A DNA stretch of 64,000 bases from Corythoichthys intestinalis. Lineage: Eukaryota; Chordata; Actinopteri; Syngnathiformes; Syngnathidae. Under the pieces are notes generated by a model, which saw only the letters and a program-made list of their open reading frames with translations, was not told the origin of the DNA and made no database searches. Shown here piece after piece: positions 62,648-64,000 of the stretch; the first letter of the stretch is position 1; every line of letters starts with the position of its first letter. The stretch lies in assembly GCF_030265065.1 (NCBI RefSeq), contig NC_080396.1:49403501-49467500 (forward strand). The letters are read 5' to 3'. Made by a program: the position numbers and the translations under genes.

Positions 62648-64000
62648 CTGAGGGGTGGTTAGTGATCAGCAGGGGAGAGACAATGAAAACAACAAAACAG
62701 AGACGCCTCAGAGTCGGAAGTAAGCCTTTTTTAGCGGGTTTCAAGTTACTTTGTCACAATTCAAGCAGGTCCAACTGAGTCACCATTATATTTCAAGCAA
62801 ATTAAGTGTAGTTGTTGAGTTAATTATCGAGGGTTGATTGAATATTTGCTTGATTGATTGAATATTTGCTTGTGCTCATACACACCTAATACATACATAA
62901 TACATATTGCCATATTTTTTCTTATTGATATAACCAGTAAATGATTATTGCTTGCTATACTAGGTTGTAGTATAATGTTTAAGTATTACAAAGAGTAAAG
63001 AGGGCCAGGATGACAACTGCCTTGCTTCATGGCCGCAACATTGCGTAACTAGACCTTCTAGGACATCTTCAGCATCTTACGTCTAGACTTTCGTCTAAAC
63101 TTTCGAGAACAATTTTCCATTCGAGGACATCTTCCATGGCCGAAGCATTGCATAACTGAAGTGTCTGGGTCATTCTGACCACTTTACCTGTGCCCTTGCT
63201 TACACACGAGTATTTAGCTAGTTCCACCTACATGCTCACACATAGCCAATCAAAATCACATGGGTGTCTCCAGCTTGCTTTCCCCCTCCCTTTAGGGCGG
63301 CACCCTTCTGTGTTAGGACAAACCCCTAATGAAAAGAGCAAGGAGGTTTTTTTCCTTAGATCAATTTTGGTGACTATACAGCGTAATCTAGCATTTCTCT
63401 GTCTAGTCCCTCTTTGCTCTCCTTGGCAAAGAAAACTGAGTGTCTTCTCTCCTTATTTTTGGGTAATTTTACAAATGTCTACCTAAGGGTCTATTTTTGA
63501 ACTTGACAAAAGAGATTGCTTGTGTTAAGCAAATCATAAGACAGGTAATATCACCTTGCTCACTTACAACATTTTAGCCACTTAGCACTCAGTATTAGTA
63601 CTTCTGTAACACAATTACAAGAACATGGTTGGTGTTCATCTTTCAAAGAGGCTTTACTTGTCTAGTACTTTGTTTTCTCAATTTGACAAAATGAAACTCA
63701 TTTTATATGTAACCTGTTACTGGTGAGCAGAACTGGGAATTAACAATAGATGAAATGGGATGTTGTATTTATTGTAACCCTCACTATTTTTAGCTGCAAC
63801 ACTTGCATACTGCCATTTTATGTTTCCTGATTGTGTCAAAAATATAATCATTGAATCTGATTGTAATAATCTTCAATGTTGAAGATGTTTTCAGGCGGCC
63901 GTCTCAAGTAAATGTCAAGTTGAGTCTTTCAAAGTTAAATAGTTAATTAAAATGCCAAATCTTCAAATTGGCCTTAAAGTCTCCAACCTCTGGTTCGTAC
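62648..64000. other. tfe3 upstream intron, unassigned
   Basis: No exon is recognised between the tfe3 exon ending at 62647 and the window edge. The stretch is AT-rich and has a short direct repeat (TTGATTGAATATTTGCTTG, twice near 62833-62872). The N-terminal exons of tfe3 should lie beyond 64000. Confidence 0.45.

Overview
This looks like a teleost fish nuclear genome window. The genes are vertebrate and intron-rich, the introns are short wherever no repeat has landed, and the background is dense with fish-type DNA transposons (hAT, Tc1/mariner, piggyBac-like and foldback MITEs) and LINE pieces. I cannot name the species. I see no retrovirus-like element, CRISPR array, rRNA or tRNA that I can support.

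Five protein-coding genes can be read exon by exon. (1) 4710-24200, plus strand: a MAGI-family scaffold, best called magix, with a complete 20-exon reading frame of about 1219 aa (PDZ0, guanylate-kinase-like, half a WW, PDZ1, PDZ2, PDZ4, PDZ5, basic tail). (2) 27881-30095, minus: cdk20 (CCRK), complete in 8 exons, 345 aa. (3) 35612-44896, minus: cxxc1 (CFP1), 13 exons from the PHD finger to the stop, first exon not found. (4) 48654-51501, plus: a MyoD-family-inhibitor (MDFI/MDFIC-like) gene, 3 coding exons, 196 aa. (5) 55667-62647, minus: the 3' two thirds of an MiT/TFE bHLH-zip factor, most likely tfe3, whose N-terminal exons lie outside the window.

magix and cdk20 are tail to tail, cdk20 and cxxc1 are in tandem, cxxc1 and the mdfi-like gene are head to head, and the mdfi-like gene and tfe3 are tail to tail. 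The five genes do not form one pathway: a junction scaffold, a cilium/cell-cycle kinase, the CpG-reading subunit of the SET1 H3K4 methyltransferase complex, a cysteine-rich inhibitor of transcription factors, and a lysosome/energy-stress transcription factor. Their linkage is informative. From memory, human TFE3 lies near MAGIX, TFEB near MDFI, TFEC near MDFIC, and MITF near MDFIC2 and MAGI1, so this block may keep the fourth MDFI-TFE pair of an ancient paralogon.

The non-coding sequence is mostly mobile DNA. Many elements can be delimited to the base by their target-site duplications. Several introns that are now 1.7-2.9 kb shrink to about 90-145 bp once the insertions are removed, and two insertions lie within 12 bp of a 5' splice site. 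The first 4.6 kb is a decayed minisatellite-like region broken by transposons, beginning with a CpG-rich segment that could be a promoter. Between cxxc1 and the mdfi-like gene lies a 1.4-kb near-perfect foldback element.
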